Notes: generated from the sequence alone by a model not told the origin. Numbered from the stretch's first letter, positions 20,290 through 30,300 are shown. The stretch is 64,000 nucleotides of DNA from Sinomonas cellulolyticus (GCF_014656475.1 NZ_BNCM01000002.1:186001-250000); one strand, 5' to 3'. Made by a program: numbers and translations.

Positions 20290-21776
20290 GGCTGCGCGTG
20301 CTGGGCATCCTGAGCCTGTTCTCGCTGTTCATCGTGGTGGCCCTGTCCGCGTCGATCCTCGCCTCCGTGAGCCGCGAGCTCACCCAGGAGCTGCAGATCA
20401 ACCGCGTCGCCGCGCTCAACCGGTTCGCGCAGGTCGCCAACGACGCGACGTCTACCGGCGACACCGTCCCGCTCCAGCGCGACATGGACCGGTACTCGGC
20501 CCTCTACGGGGAGGGCATCGTGGTCCGGACGCCGCAGTCGGTGCTGACCTCCGGCGGCCTCAGCCCCGATCAGCCCGACGTGCGGGACGCCCTCGCCCAG
20601 GCGCGCCTCGGCCTGACCACCACGTCCCTCGCGGCCGTGCAGCCGTTCGGCGCCCGGACCCAGGTGATCGCACGCTCGTTCGGGACGGCGAACCAGGTCC
20701 TCGGGGAGGCGGCGCTCGACGTCGATCTGGGCGCCGCCCAGCAGAAGCTGCGGGAGCGCTGGCTCCTGGTGGTCCTCGGCGCCGTGGCCGTGGCCGCCCT
20801 GCTCGTGGCCGGCGCGGAGCGGCTCACGGTGTGGGTGCTGCGGCCCGTGCACCGGCTCACCGACGCGGTGGCCGCGTTCGAGGAGTCGGGCCGCGCCACG
20901 CCCCTGCGCGAGGACGGTCCGCCCGAGCTGCAGCGGCTCTCGAGGGCCTTCTCGACCATGGCGGAGCACGTGGGCGAGAGCATGGAGGCCCAACGCCAGC
21001 TCATCGCCGACGCCTCCCATCAGCTCCGGAACCCGATCGGGGCGCTTCGCCTGCGGACGGACCTCCTCGCCATCGCCCTCGAGACGGCCCCCCAGAAGGA
21101 GGCGGCGGCGGGCATGACCCGGGAGCTCGAGCACGTCGAGGAGATCCTCGACGGGCTCCTCCGCCTCGCCTCCGCGGAGCACCGCGTGCAGGAGGGCCTG
21201 GCGCCCGGCGGCAGCGCGGCCGGCCACGGCGAGCGGACCGGTCTCCTCGACGCGTGGACGGTCCTTGCGGACGCCGTCGCGCGTGTTGCGCCCGCCGCGG
21301 AGCGGGCCGGTGCCCGGATCGACCTCTGCGAGCCCCCTGCGCGGCCGCTCAGGTTCCGCGCGAACCGCTCGGACCTGACGGACATCGTCTCGGAGCTGCT
21401 CGAGAACGCGGTCAAGTACGGCGCGGCCGACGGCGAGCCCGCCCACGTGCACTGCAGCGTCTCCCTCCGAGCGGGCAGGGTCGTGATCGAGATCGCCGAC
21501 GAGGGCCCCGGCCTGACCGCCGACGAGCGCGCCGCCTCGACGACCCGCTTCTGGCGCTCCCCGAAGTCGGCCGGGACCCGGGGAACCGGGCTCGGCCTGT
21601 CCATCGTCGAGCAACTCGCGAACGCGAATGGCGGCTGGCTCGTCCTCGCCCCCGGGGAGCCGCAGGGCCTCGTGGCGCGGGTGGAGTTCCCGGCGGCGCA
21701 GGCTGCCGCGCACGACGCCGGTCTCCCGGACAGCGGCGAGAACGTCACCGGCGGTGGGGAGGGACTCCGTGGCTGA
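20286..21776 (+). CDS. Sensor histidine kinase (TctE-like)
   Basis: 496 residues with two membrane helices (about 5-28 and 158-180) bounding an extracytoplasmic sensor region. A HAMP-like linker (VLRPVHRLTDAVAAFE), the H-box ADASHQLRNP with the phospho-His, the N-box ELLENAVKYG, DEGPGL and GTGLGLSIVEQ complete the transmitter. The layout resembles TctE kinases that sense tricarboxylates. The GTG start overlaps the regulator stop, and its own stop lies inside the next gene (8-bp overlap), so three proteins are coupled. The tail beyond the ATPase domain is short and Gly-rich. Confidence 0.92.
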   Translation: MRLRVLGILSLFSLFIVVALSASILASVSRELTQELQINRVAALNRFAQVANDATSTGDTVPLQRDMDRYSALYGEGIVVRTPQSVLTSGGLSPDQPDVRDALAQARLGLTTTSLAAVQPFGARTQVIARSFGTANQVLGEAALDVDLGAAQQKLRERWLLVVLGAVAVAALLVAGAERLTVWVLRPVHRLTDAVAAFEESGRATPLREDGPPELQRLSRAFSTMAEHVGESMEAQRQLIADASHQLRNPIGALRLRTDLLAIALETAPQKEAAAGMTRELEHVEEILDGLLRLASAEHRVQEGLAPGGSAAGHGERTGLLDAWTVLADAVARVAPAAERAGARIDLCEPPARPLRFRANRSDLTDIVSELLENAVKYGAADGEPAHVHCSVSLRAGRVVIEIADEGPGLTADERAASTTRFWRSPKSAGTRGTGLGLSIVEQLANANGGWLVLAPGEPQGLVARVEFPAAQAAAHDAGLPDSGENVTGGGEGLRG

Positions 21777-22773
21777 GGGCCGCGGGATCACTCGCCGCAG
21801 CCTGCTGCGCGCCGGCCTCGCCGCCACCGCGGCTGGTCTCGTCCTCCCTGCCGCTGCCTGCGCCCCGGGACCGGTGGCCGACGCGATCACGGTGGCTGGC
21901 GGCGAGCAGGGAGGCTTCTACCTCGAGTTCGCCACGCTGCTCGCGCAGTCGCTCGAACGCCACGGCGTGACCCGTCATGGGTCCACGATCGAGACCGGGG
22001 GCAGCGTGGACAACATGGCCAGGATCTCCTCCGGGGCTGCCACGCTCGGCATCTCCCTCGCCGACGCCGCGGCCAACGCGCTCACCGCCCCGTCGTCAGC
22101 CGGGCTCCCAATGCCAGCCGGTCCGGCGCCGTCGTCCGCAGCCACCCCCAAGCTCGTCGCCCTCGCGAGGGTGTACGAGAACTACGTGCACTGCCTCGTG
22201 CGGAAGGACGGCGGGATCGCTGCCGTCGCGGACCTCGCCGGCCGCGCGGTAGCGATGGGGGCGCCGGGGGCCGGCACGAGCTTCACGGCCCGCCGCCTGC
22301 TCGAGACAGCGGGCGTCGCGGTCAGGGAGGAGGCCCTCGGCCTGAACCAGGGCCTGGCCGCCCTGCGTGCGGGCAGCGTCGAGGCCCTGTTCTGGTCCGG
22401 AGGCGTTCCTACGGCCGCCGTCGCCGCTGCGGCGAACCAGACGGGCCTGCGCCTGATCGACCTCTCGCCGCTCATCGTGCCCACGCGCACCCGCTTCGGG
22501 GAGTACTACGAGCGCGTCCTCGTCCCCGCAGGCGCGTACGAGGGCATCCCGTCAACGTGGACCGTCGGCGCGGCGAACCTGCTGCTGTGCCGCGACGACC
22601 TCTCCCCCGACGCCGTCCGTGCGACCGTGGACCTCCTGCTCACCCGCGGAAGCGAGCTCGTGCCGAGCACGAGCCTCGGGGTCCAGTTCCTGAGCCCAGA
22701 GACCCTCATCAACACCGCCGGCATCCCACTGCACCCCGCGGCCACTGCGGCGTACCGGGACTTCCACGGCTAG
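21769..22773 (+). CDS. TAXI-family solute-binding lipoprotein
   Basis: 334 residues from GTG 21769. A twin-Arg/lipoprotein signal is visible (RRSLLRAG then LVLPAAAC, lipid-anchored Cys near residue 29). The TRAP-associated extracytoplasmic immunogenic (TAXI) fold follows: VAGGEQGGFYLEFA, TGGSVDNMARISSG, RVYENYVHCLVRKDGGI, GAPGAGTSFTARRLL and EALFWSGGVPTAAV. Such proteins normally deliver carboxylates to a TRAP permease, but no TRAP permease gene is adjacent. Translation is coupled to the kinase, so it may present ligand to the sensor. Its stop codon shares CTAG with the convergent CGNR gene. Confidence 0.9.
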   Translation: MAEGRGITRRSLLRAGLAATAAGLVLPAAACAPGPVADAITVAGGEQGGFYLEFATLLAQSLERHGVTRHGSTIETGGSVDNMARISSGAATLGISLADAAANALTAPSSAGLPMPAGPAPSSAATPKLVALARVYENYVHCLVRKDGGIAAVADLAGRAVAMGAPGAGTSFTARRLLETAGVAVREEALGLNQGLAALRAGSVEALFWSGGVPTAAVAAAANQTGLRLIDLSPLIVPTRTRFGEYYERVLVPAGAYEGIPSTWTVGAANLLLCRDDLSPDAVRATVDLLLTRGSELVPSTSLGVQFLSPETLINTAGIPLHPAATAAYRDFHG

Positions 22774-23483
22774 CTCGGCTCACCCTGCCGGTGCGTCTCC
22801 AGCCGGTCCCGCCGCCTCCGTGCCTTGGCGCGTCCCGAGCATCTCGTGGAGCAGTACCGGCCCCGGCCGTCTCGGCTACCGTCCAGGAAGGGGAGCCCGC
22901 ACCACGGCTCGGAGCAGTGCCGGAGGCCGGATCGGCGACCGGTTGCAGCAAACCCCATCGCGGACATCACGAGCTCCCGAGCGAGCTGTGGCAGGAAACC
23001 CTCCTGCCGGGACACGGTGATGGGCTGGCACAGGGCATCGAGGCCCGGATGGAGCTCCCACTCGATGCTCAGCTCCGTGAGGAGCTTGGCGCACATGGCG
23101 TCCGAATCCGCGCGCAGCGCTGCCGCGAGCCGATCGCGCAGGCGGGCAGCCGGCCGCACGTCGTCGAGCGTGGGCCCGGGACAGCCGTAGGGGCCGGCAT
23201 CCGACGCGGCGTTCTCCCCGGGGCCTTCCCCCGCCTCACCCTCGCCCTCGCCGGGGCTCTCACCCTCGCCCTCGCCGGACTCCCAGCCCAGCCGTCGCCG
23301 CGTCTGCGCGATGACCTGCTCGAGGCTGAACTCCGCCTCCATGCTGAGCCCGGCGGCCTCGCCGATGGCCCTCAGTTGGGACGGATAGTGGAGGCCTTCG
23401 GGCAGCCCCGGCACGGGAGCAGTGCGGAGGAGTAGAAGCAGCGCCCGGGACCCTTCGGGCTCGCCGGGCCGGTTCGAGGCCAC
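22770..23483 (-). CDS. CGNR zinc-finger (ABATE-type) regulator
   Basis: 237 residues. The C-terminus reads HCSEPWCGLPFLDGSRDGRGRYCSTRCSGR (in part), a Cys4 CGNR-type zinc ribbon followed by a basic KARRRRDR tail. The N-terminal part looks like the stress-induced ABATE domain that pairs with CGNR fingers. A Gly/Glu-rich insert (GEGEGESPGEGEGEAGEG) sits in the middle. GTG 23483 is chosen because AGGAGG lies 13 nt upstream; an in-frame TTG at 23519 falls inside an inverted repeat. It is probably a transcription factor that may bind the repeats upstream of its own gene. Confidence 0.82.
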   Translation of the reverse strand: MASNRPGEPEGSRALLLLLRTAPVPGLPEGLHYPSQLRAIGEAAGLSMEAEFSLEQVIAQTRRRLGWESGEGEGESPGEGEGEAGEGPGENAASDAGPYGCPGPTLDDVRPAARLRDRLAAALRADSDAMCAKLLTELSIEWELHPGLDALCQPITVSRQEGFLPQLARELVMSAMGFAATGRRSGLRHCSEPWCGLPFLDGSRDGRGRYCSTRCSGRAKARRRRDRLETHRQGEPS

Positions 23484-23502
23484 GGCCCATACCCTTCCTC
23501 CT

Positions 23503-23641
23503 GAGAAGTAACCGGTCAAATCACTGAGGATGGGTTACTTCTGGAAGGAGAATGGTGTGGCCGCCGAGCGATGCCCAGATACCTTCGGCCAGAACGTTCG
23601 GCCAGACACGTTCGGCACGAGAAGTAACCGGTCAGATCGCT
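23503..23641. promoter_or_regulatory. Direct and inverted repeats upstream of the CGNR gene
   Basis: GAGAAGTAACCGGTCA occurs at 23503 and again, nearly unchanged, at 23619 (116 bp apart). The first copy also forms an inverted repeat, AGAAGTAACC (23504-23513) with GGTTACTTCT (23533-23542). Between the copies, TTCGGCCAGA-type units repeat in tandem (about 23584-23619). The block fills the divergent gap between the CGNR gene and a small plus-strand gene and looks like a multi-site operator. Confidence 0.6.
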
Positions 23642-23775
23642 TTGGACGGGGTACGTCGCGACGGAAAGGGCCTCCTGCCCGTGGCGCTCCCCCGCGCGGG
23701 GCTATTCGGCGTATGGTGAGGGTGCGAGCTGGATTACCACGGATTCGCGCAGAATCCACCCCTGAGGAGGACGTC

Positions 23776-24000
23776 ATGGGCCTTTTCAAGAAGCACGAGA
23801 AGCCTTCCACGCAGGAAGAGGGCACGGCCAGGGACGTGAAGCCCGAGCGCCGGCCGAAGCGTGAGGCCCATGCCTTCAACCAGGTCCCCCCGTGGGAGAT
23901 GAACGAGGAGCTCGCCGAGCGCATCGCGATGCGCGCCTACGGCGACAAGGACCACGACGGCAAGCCGGACATCCCGGCCGCGCCCTTCCCCGGATTCTGA
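23776..24000 (+). CDS. Small hypothetical protein, 74 residues
   Basis: Starts MGLFKKHEKPSTQEEG and continues as a hydrophilic, charge-rich chain (VKPERRPKREAHAFNQVPPW) ending DKDHDGKPDIPAAPFPGF. The DKDHDGKPD segment resembles a single calcium-binding DxDxDG loop. There is no signal peptide or membrane segment. ATG 23776 has GAGGAGG 5 nt upstream, a strong ribosome site; the longer open frame runs back through the repeat block and is unlikely. No family was recognised. It converges on the RamB-like gene. Confidence 0.7.
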   Translation: MGLFKKHEKPSTQEEGTARDVKPERRPKREAHAFNQVPPWEMNEELAERIAMRAYGDKDHDGKPDIPAAPFPGF

Positions 24001-24020
24001 CCGTCTGACCGCTGGATCCC

Positions 24021-25517
24021 TCAGGCCCCGGAGTGGGCCTCGAGGAACGAGTAGACCTCGGTCTCGTCCACGCCCGGGAACGCTCCCGGCGGCATCGCGG
24101 CGAGCAGGTGCGAGTGCGCGCGCGCCGAGGGCCACGCGTTGCCTGCCCAGTGGTCGCTGAGCTCCGCCGGCGGCCGGCGGCAGCAGTCCGGATCCGGGCA
24201 GCGCGAGGTGGCGCGCGCCGTCGTCTCACGCCCACGGAACCACTTCACGTGGTGGTACGGGACGCCGATGCTCAGGGAGAACTCGCCGCTCGCGCTGCGC
24301 TCGGTGCGGGCGGTACACCAGAAGGTGCCCGTCACCGTGTCCGTGTACTGGCAGTACGGGCTGAACTTGTCCGGCACGTCGAAGACGGCCCGGCTCGTCC
24401 ACGCCTTGCACGATGGCTGCCCCTCGATGGCCCCGGTGTGGTCCATGGGGAAGTTCACGCCGTCGTTCTCGTAGGCCTTGTAGATGATGCCCGACTGGTG
24501 CGTCTTCTGGAAGTGGGTCGTGAGGCCGAGGTGCTGGGTGGCGAGGTTCGTGAACCGGTGTGCGGCGGTCTCGTAGCTCACCGAGAACGTGTCGCGCAGG
24601 TCCTCGACGGAGATCTCCTTGGCCGCCTTCGCGCGGGAGAGGAACTCCACGGTCGCGTGCTCGGGCAGCAGGAGCGCCGCTGCGAAGTAGTTCGTCGCGA
24701 CGCGCTGGGCGAGGAAATCGCCATAGGACTTGGGGGTCTCGTGGCCCAGCACGTAGTGGCCGAGCGCCTGGAGCAGCACCGAGCGGGGGTCGTGGTCCGA
24801 GCGTGCGTTCTGCGTGAGGTAAATCCGGCGGTTCTTCAAGTCGGTCACGCTACGCGTGGAATGGGGCAGATCGCCCACGTGGTGGAGGGTGAATCCGAGA
24901 TGCGTGGCGATGTCCGAGATGGTGTGCTGGCTCAGCGGCCCTGACGTGTACCCGACCTGCTTGAGGACCTTCTGCGCCTCGGCCTCGTACTCCGGGAAGT
25001 AGTTGCCACGCTCGCGCATCATCCTGCGCAGCTCACCATTGGCGCGCCGGGCCTCCTCGGGGGTGGCGATCTGCTCGTTCATCTTCCGCTCGAGCTCGTG
25101 GAGGAGCCCGAGCTGGGATTCGAGCACGTCGAGCGGCAGGCGCGAGGAGACGCGGATCTTCGGCAGGTTCAGGCTCTCGTACAGGGGGCTGCGCTGGTAC
25201 CGCTCGAGCTCGATCTCGAGCGCGGCGCGGCGGCTCGGGGGCTCTGCGCCGAGCAGTGAATCAACCCCCACTCCCAAGGCGTCGGCGAGCTGCTGGAGCA
25301 GGCCCAGCTTGGGCTCGCGCTTGCCGTTCTCGATGAGGCTGAGCTGGCTGGCGGCGGCCCCGACGGCGGTGCCGAGCTCGTCCAGTGTGAGGCCAGCGGC
25401 CTTGCGCAGGTGGCGGACGCGGCGGCCCAGGCTGATGACGTCGGCGGCACTCCCCTTCGCCGGCGCGGCGGGGGCGGCGGGGGCCGCAGGGCGGGCCCAG
25501 GAGGCTTGACGAGGCAT
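24021..25517 (-). CDS. ramB: XRE/ImmA-IrrE regulator, RamB-like
   Basis: 498 residues. An Ala/Pro-rich start precedes an XRE helix-turn-helix (LGRRVRHLRKAAGLTLDELG, ASQLSLIENGKREP). A long helical region, an IrrE-like peptidase fold (LLQALGHYVLGHE, AQRVATNYFAAALLLPE) and a C-terminal Cys-rich domain (CPDPDCCRR) follow. This is the architecture of RamB, which controls acetate and glyoxylate genes in corynebacteria. It is divergent from aceA, which supports that role. ATG 25517 is preferred over an upstream in-frame start lacking homology. The symbol is by similarity of architecture and context only. Confidence 0.85.
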   Translation of the reverse strand: MPRQASWARPAAPAAPAAPAKGSAADVISLGRRVRHLRKAAGLTLDELGTAVGAAASQLSLIENGKREPKLGLLQQLADALGVGVDSLLGAEPPSRRAALEIELERYQRSPLYESLNLPKIRVSSRLPLDVLESQLGLLHELERKMNEQIATPEEARRANGELRRMMRERGNYFPEYEAEAQKVLKQVGYTSGPLSQHTISDIATHLGFTLHHVGDLPHSTRSVTDLKNRRIYLTQNARSDHDPRSVLLQALGHYVLGHETPKSYGDFLAQRVATNYFAAALLLPEHATVEFLSRAKAAKEISVEDLRDTFSVSYETAAHRFTNLATQHLGLTTHFQKTHQSGIIYKAYENDGVNFPMDHTGAIEGQPSCKAWTSRAVFDVPDKFSPYCQYTDTVTGTFWCTARTERSASGEFSLSIGVPYHHVKWFRGRETTARATSRCPDPDCCRRPPAELSDHWAGNAWPSARAHSHLLAAMPPGAFPGVDETEVYSFLEAHSGA

Positions 25518-25666
25518 TTCTTGAGAATACGTGAAGATCCGCATTTCTTTCCAGCATTTTTTCTCTCTGAGGGGGTTGCAGAGATGGAAAAGTTGTTCTC
25601 ACGAAGAAGCCACCGGCGGCCGAGCGAAGCCCGACCCCCGCCGCACCGAGTCGAAGGAGACCCGCC
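25518..25666. promoter_or_regulatory. Divergent ramB-like/aceA promoter region
   Basis: This 149-bp gap is much richer in A+T than its surroundings, with CATTTCTTTCCAGCATTTTT at about 25541-25560. It must contain the promoters of both the regulator gene and aceA. I could not identify a definite RamB site. An AAGGAG lies 7 nt before the aceA ATG. Confidence 0.5.
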
Positions 25667-26986
<1,320 letters not shown>

Positions 26987-27003
26987 GACAGATTCGGCTC
27001 AGC

Positions 27004-27052
27004 CGCACGACGGCGGTGGGCCGGCACCGCAGCCGGCCCACCGCCGTCGTAC
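27004..27052 (+). terminator. Intercistronic 19-bp-stem hairpin between aceA and aceB
   Basis: A perfect 19-bp stem with a 6-nt loop occupies 27007-27050, and the left side carries the dispersed 11-mer (27004-27014, minus). It lies just before the aceB ribosome site (CCAGGAG, about 27056). It may act as partial terminator, transcript stabiliser or attenuator that lowers aceB relative to aceA. Confidence 0.8.
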
Positions 27053-27069
27053 ACCACCAGGAGACCGCC

Positions 27070-28755
27070 ATGAACACCTTCAGCACTGACACCACGATCA
27101 ACGGCGTGACCATCACCGCTCAGCCCATCGCGCGGCAGCGCGAGATCCTCACCCCGGACGCCCTCGCCTTCATTGCACGCCTGCACCGCGCCACCGCCGC
27201 GCGCCGGCAGGAGCTCCTCGAGGCCCGGCACGCCCGCCGCGCGGAGATCGCCCGCGGCCGCGACCCGCGCTTCCCCCGGGAGACCGAGGGGATCCGCCGG
27301 GACGCCGCATGGCGGGTCGCCCCGCCGGCGCCGGGCCTGACGGACCGCCGGGTCGAGATCACGGGCCCGGTGGACCGCAAGTCGGCCGTGCACGCGCTGA
27401 ACTCGGGGGCCAACGTCTGGCTCGCCGACATGGAGGACTCCCTCACCCCGTCCTGGCGGAACCTCATCCAGGGCCAGATCAACCTGTTCGACGCGCTGCG
27501 CGACCAGATCGACTTCGTCGCACCCGCAGGGGGCACAGGCGGCAAGGAGTACCGGGTCAAGCCCTTCGCCGAGCGGCCCACCACGGTGCTGCGCCCCCGT
27601 GCGCTGCACCTGCCGGAGAAGAACATGCTCGTGGACGGCAAGCCCGTGGCTGGCGCCGTCATGGACTTCGGGCTGTACTTCTTCCACAACGCTGCACGGC
27701 TCATTGCCCTCGGCCACGGCCCGTACTTCTACCTGCCCAAGATCGAGAACCGCTTCGAGGCGCGCCTGTGGAACGAGCTGTTCGTGCTCGCCCAGGATCT
27801 GCTCGGCATCCCGCAGGGCACCATCCGGGCCACCGTGCTCATCGAGACCATCACGGCCGCCTTCGAGATGGAGGAGATCCTCTACGAGCTGCGTGACCAC
27901 GCCGCCGGCCTCAACGCGGGCCGCTGGGACTACATCTTCTCGATCATCAAGAACTTCCGCACCCGCGGGCCGCGCTTCGTGCTCCCGGACCGCGAGCAGG
28001 TCACGATGACGCAGCCGTTCATGAAGGCGTACACCGACCAGCTCGTGCGGGCATGCCACCGGCGCGGCGCCATGGCGATCGCGGCGCCGGCCGCGTTCGT
28101 CCCGAGCCGCCGCGACCCCGCCGCCAACGCCGAGGCGCTCCTGAAGACCCGCGAGGACAAGCTGCGCGAGGCCCAGGAGGGGTTCGACGGCGCGTGGGTG
28201 GCCCACCCGGAGTTCGTCTCCGTGGTGCGCGATGCCTTCGACTCGGTGCTCGGCGACCGCCCCAACCAGCTCGACCGGCTGCGGGACGACGTGGTGCCGG
28301 ACGACCGCGCGCTCATCGACCTGAGCACGTGCCGGGGGACGATCACCGAGGAGGGCATCCGCAACAACATCGAGGTGGGCATCCGCTACATCGAGACGTG
28401 GCTGCGGGGCAATGGCGCCGTGACGATCCACAGCCTCATGGAGGACGCTGCGACGGCCGAGATCTCCCGCTCGCAGATCTGGCAGTGGATCTACGCCCGG
28501 GCCATCACCGACCAGGGTGAGATCGTGACCCGCGAGTGGGTCGAGGAGCTGCTCGACGAGGAGTTCCACAAGCTCGAGCGCTTCGACGGCGACCGCTTCC
28601 GCGACGCCCGGGAGCTGTTCGGCGAGGTGGCCCTCGGCACCGAGTTCCCGACCTTCCTCACCATGCCGGCCTACGCACGGTACCTGTGCGAGACCGCCGG
28701 CAAGGAGGACGAGTACGAGGCCGGACTGCCCGAGCGCCAGTTCGCCGCCGTCTGA
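27070..28755 (+). CDS. aceB: Malate synthase A
   Basis: 561 residues. The enzyme condenses glyoxylate with acetyl-CoA to malate, the second glyoxylate-shunt step. Family blocks are ANVWLADMEDSLTPSW, RPRALHLPEKN, IRATVLIETITAAFEMEEILYEL (in part, with the catalytic Arg), GRWDYIFSIIKN and TMTQPFMKAYTDQLV. The length fits the A-type rather than the G-type enzyme. The start is ATG 27070 behind CCAGGAG; the open frame extends far upstream through aceA but only as an antisense-free shadow. Three bases past the aceA stop begins the separating hairpin region. Confidence 0.96.
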   Translation: MNTFSTDTTINGVTITAQPIARQREILTPDALAFIARLHRATAARRQELLEARHARRAEIARGRDPRFPRETEGIRRDAAWRVAPPAPGLTDRRVEITGPVDRKSAVHALNSGANVWLADMEDSLTPSWRNLIQGQINLFDALRDQIDFVAPAGGTGGKEYRVKPFAERPTTVLRPRALHLPEKNMLVDGKPVAGAVMDFGLYFFHNAARLIALGHGPYFYLPKIENRFEARLWNELFVLAQDLLGIPQGTIRATVLIETITAAFEMEEILYELRDHAAGLNAGRWDYIFSIIKNFRTRGPRFVLPDREQVTMTQPFMKAYTDQLVRACHRRGAMAIAAPAAFVPSRRDPAANAEALLKTREDKLREAQEGFDGAWVAHPEFVSVVRDAFDSVLGDRPNQLDRLRDDVVPDDRALIDLSTCRGTITEEGIRNNIEVGIRYIETWLRGNGAVTIHSLMEDAATAEISRSQIWQWIYARAITDQGEIVTREWVEELLDEEFHKLERFDGDRFRDARELFGEVALGTEFPTFLTMPAYARYLCETAGKEDEYEAGLPERQFAAV

Positions 28756-28836
28756 GTCCATACACTTCCCGGACCCTGCACGCTTCCATCGCAACAAAGC
28801 ACCCCGAAGGCCGGGGGCAGGTGCACCGGGGAACCC

Positions 28837-28886
28837 GTTGAGGGGCCGCCTCGCGTAGTGGTGCTGCGCGGGGACGGCCCCTCAAC
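28837..28886 (+). terminator. Terminator after aceB
   Basis: The inverted repeat GTTGAGGGGCCG ... CGGCCCCTCAAC encloses a 26-nt loop, 80 bp after aceB and before a convergent membrane-protein gene. Its outer part (TTGAGGGG) is shared with the GGGGTCAC repeat family. It probably works in both directions. Confidence 0.75.
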
Positions 28887-28910
28887 CCCTGTCCGGCGTG
28901 CGCCCGGCGG

Positions 28911-29405
28911 CTAATGCGGGAAGGCGAACTCGCCGATCATGAAGTAGAGGGCGAAGATCGCCGGGAGCACCGTCAGCAGCACGATGAGGGAACGCTCGCC
29001 GCGCCGGAACCACCCGACCATCGCCGCGATCCCACCGCCCACCATTGCGGCGAAGCCTGCGATGAAGAACGCCGAGAGCGAGAGCACCGGCCCCTCCGTC
29101 TCCGGCCGCATGCCCATGACGATGGCCGGAACCGCGCCGGTCAGGAGGAAGCCGGCGATCGTCAGCCCCAGGGCCCACCATCCGGCAGCGGTCGTGGGCC
29201 GGGCCGAGGGCCGGGCGTGCGCGGTGCGGAGCCGAGCGACCGCGGCAAGCAGCACAGCAGCTGCGGCCACGAGGAAGGCGACCGTGAACAGCCACGCCGC
29301 CACGGGGCCGTTCGGGAGGAAGAACACCGGCACCAGCAGGACGACGGCGGCCAGTCCCCCTATCGCCGCCACTCTCCCGAGCCTGGACTTCTGGAGGACT
29401 GCCAT
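28911..29405 (-). CDS. Four-helix membrane protein of unknown function
   Basis: 164 residues with four predicted membrane helices (about 13-33, 37-57, 77-97 and 105-150 in two segments) and short loops. The C-terminus, EFAFPH, is short. No motif identifies a function. ATG 29405 is preferred because GGTGAGG lies just upstream; an alternative start three codons earlier would add Met-Arg-Val. The gene is isolated, convergent with aceB and divergent from the FrnE-like gene. Confidence 0.75.
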   Translation of the reverse strand: MAVLQKSRLGRVAAIGGLAAVVLLVPVFFLPNGPVAAWLFTVAFLVAAAAVLLAAVARLRTAHARPSARPTTAAGWWALGLTIAGFLLTGAVPAIVMGMRPETEGPVLSLSAFFIAGFAAMVGGGIAAMVGWFRRGERSLIVLLTVLPAIFALYFMIGEFAFPH

Positions 29406-29516
29406 GACCCTCACCTTCCTGATGCTCCCGGATTCCCGGGCAAGGCCATTGTCCCCATCTGCTACGCCGCGTAGAAGAGTCGGAATACCCTACGCGCGCG
29501 AGTACTTGAACCTTGT

Positions 29517-30263
29517 ATGAACGTTGACATCTGGTCTGACATCGCCTGCCCCTGGTGCTTCATCGGAAAGCGCCGCTTCGAAGCCGCCCTCGAGCAGTTC
29601 CCGCATAAGGACCAGGTCACGGTGACGTGGCACAGCTACCAGCTCGACCCCACGCTTCCCGAGCACTATGACGGCACCGAGCTCGAGTACCTGGCCGAGC
29701 GCAAGGGCATGCCGGCCGACCGTGTGGCCCAGATGTTCGACCACGTCACCCGGGTGGCGGCGGGCGAGGGCCTCGCCTACGACTTCGGCCGCATCGTGGT
29801 CGCCAACTCCTTCCCCGCCCACGAGCTGCTGCATCTGGCGAAGTCGGTGGACGCGGCGACAGGCGGCAGGAAGGCCGACGCCGTCAAGGAAGCCCTGCTC
29901 TCGGCCCACTTCGAGCACGGCGAGGACATCGGAGCACGCGAGGTCCTCGTGCGGATCGGCACGGAGGCGGGGCTCGACGCGGCCGAGATCGCCGAGGCGC
30001 TCGATGCCGGCACCTACCGCGACGCGGTCCACGCGGACATCGCCCAGGCACGGGCGCTCGGCATCCAGGGCGTGCCCTTCTTCGTTCTCGACCAGAAGTA
30101 CGGGGTCTCGGGCGCCCAGCCGTCCGAGCTGTTCGCCCAAGCGCTCGAGACCGCGTGGCGGGAGGCCAATCCCCTCGTCATGGTCGGCCAGCCGGCCGCT
30201 GGTGACGGTGCGGATCAGGACGGGCTCAACGGGGAGGTCTGCGGCCCCGACGGCTGCGCCTGA
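29517..30263 (+). CDS. DsbA-family oxidoreductase, FrnE-like
   Basis: 248 residues with the thioredoxin-like DsbA/FrnE fold. The redox motif is CPWC in WSDIACPWCFIGKRRF near the N-terminus, and the cis-Pro region is QGVPFFVLDQKYGVSGAQ. There is no signal peptide, so it acts in the cytoplasm, perhaps as a thiol isomerase in oxidative stress as proposed for FrnE. The C-terminal tail has two further Cys (EVCGPDGCA) that could bind metal. No Shine-Dalgarno sequence precedes ATG 29517, so the mRNA may be leaderless. Confidence 0.9.
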   Translation: MNVDIWSDIACPWCFIGKRRFEAALEQFPHKDQVTVTWHSYQLDPTLPEHYDGTELEYLAERKGMPADRVAQMFDHVTRVAAGEGLAYDFGRIVVANSFPAHELLHLAKSVDAATGGRKADAVKEALLSAHFEHGEDIGAREVLVRIGTEAGLDAAEIAEALDAGTYRDAVHADIAQARALGIQGVPFFVLDQKYGVSGAQPSELFAQALETAWREANPLVMVGQPAAGDGADQDGLNGEVCGPDGCA

Positions 30264-30300
30264 GCGCCGCCGGCGCCGACAGCCCTGTTCGCCGACAGCC

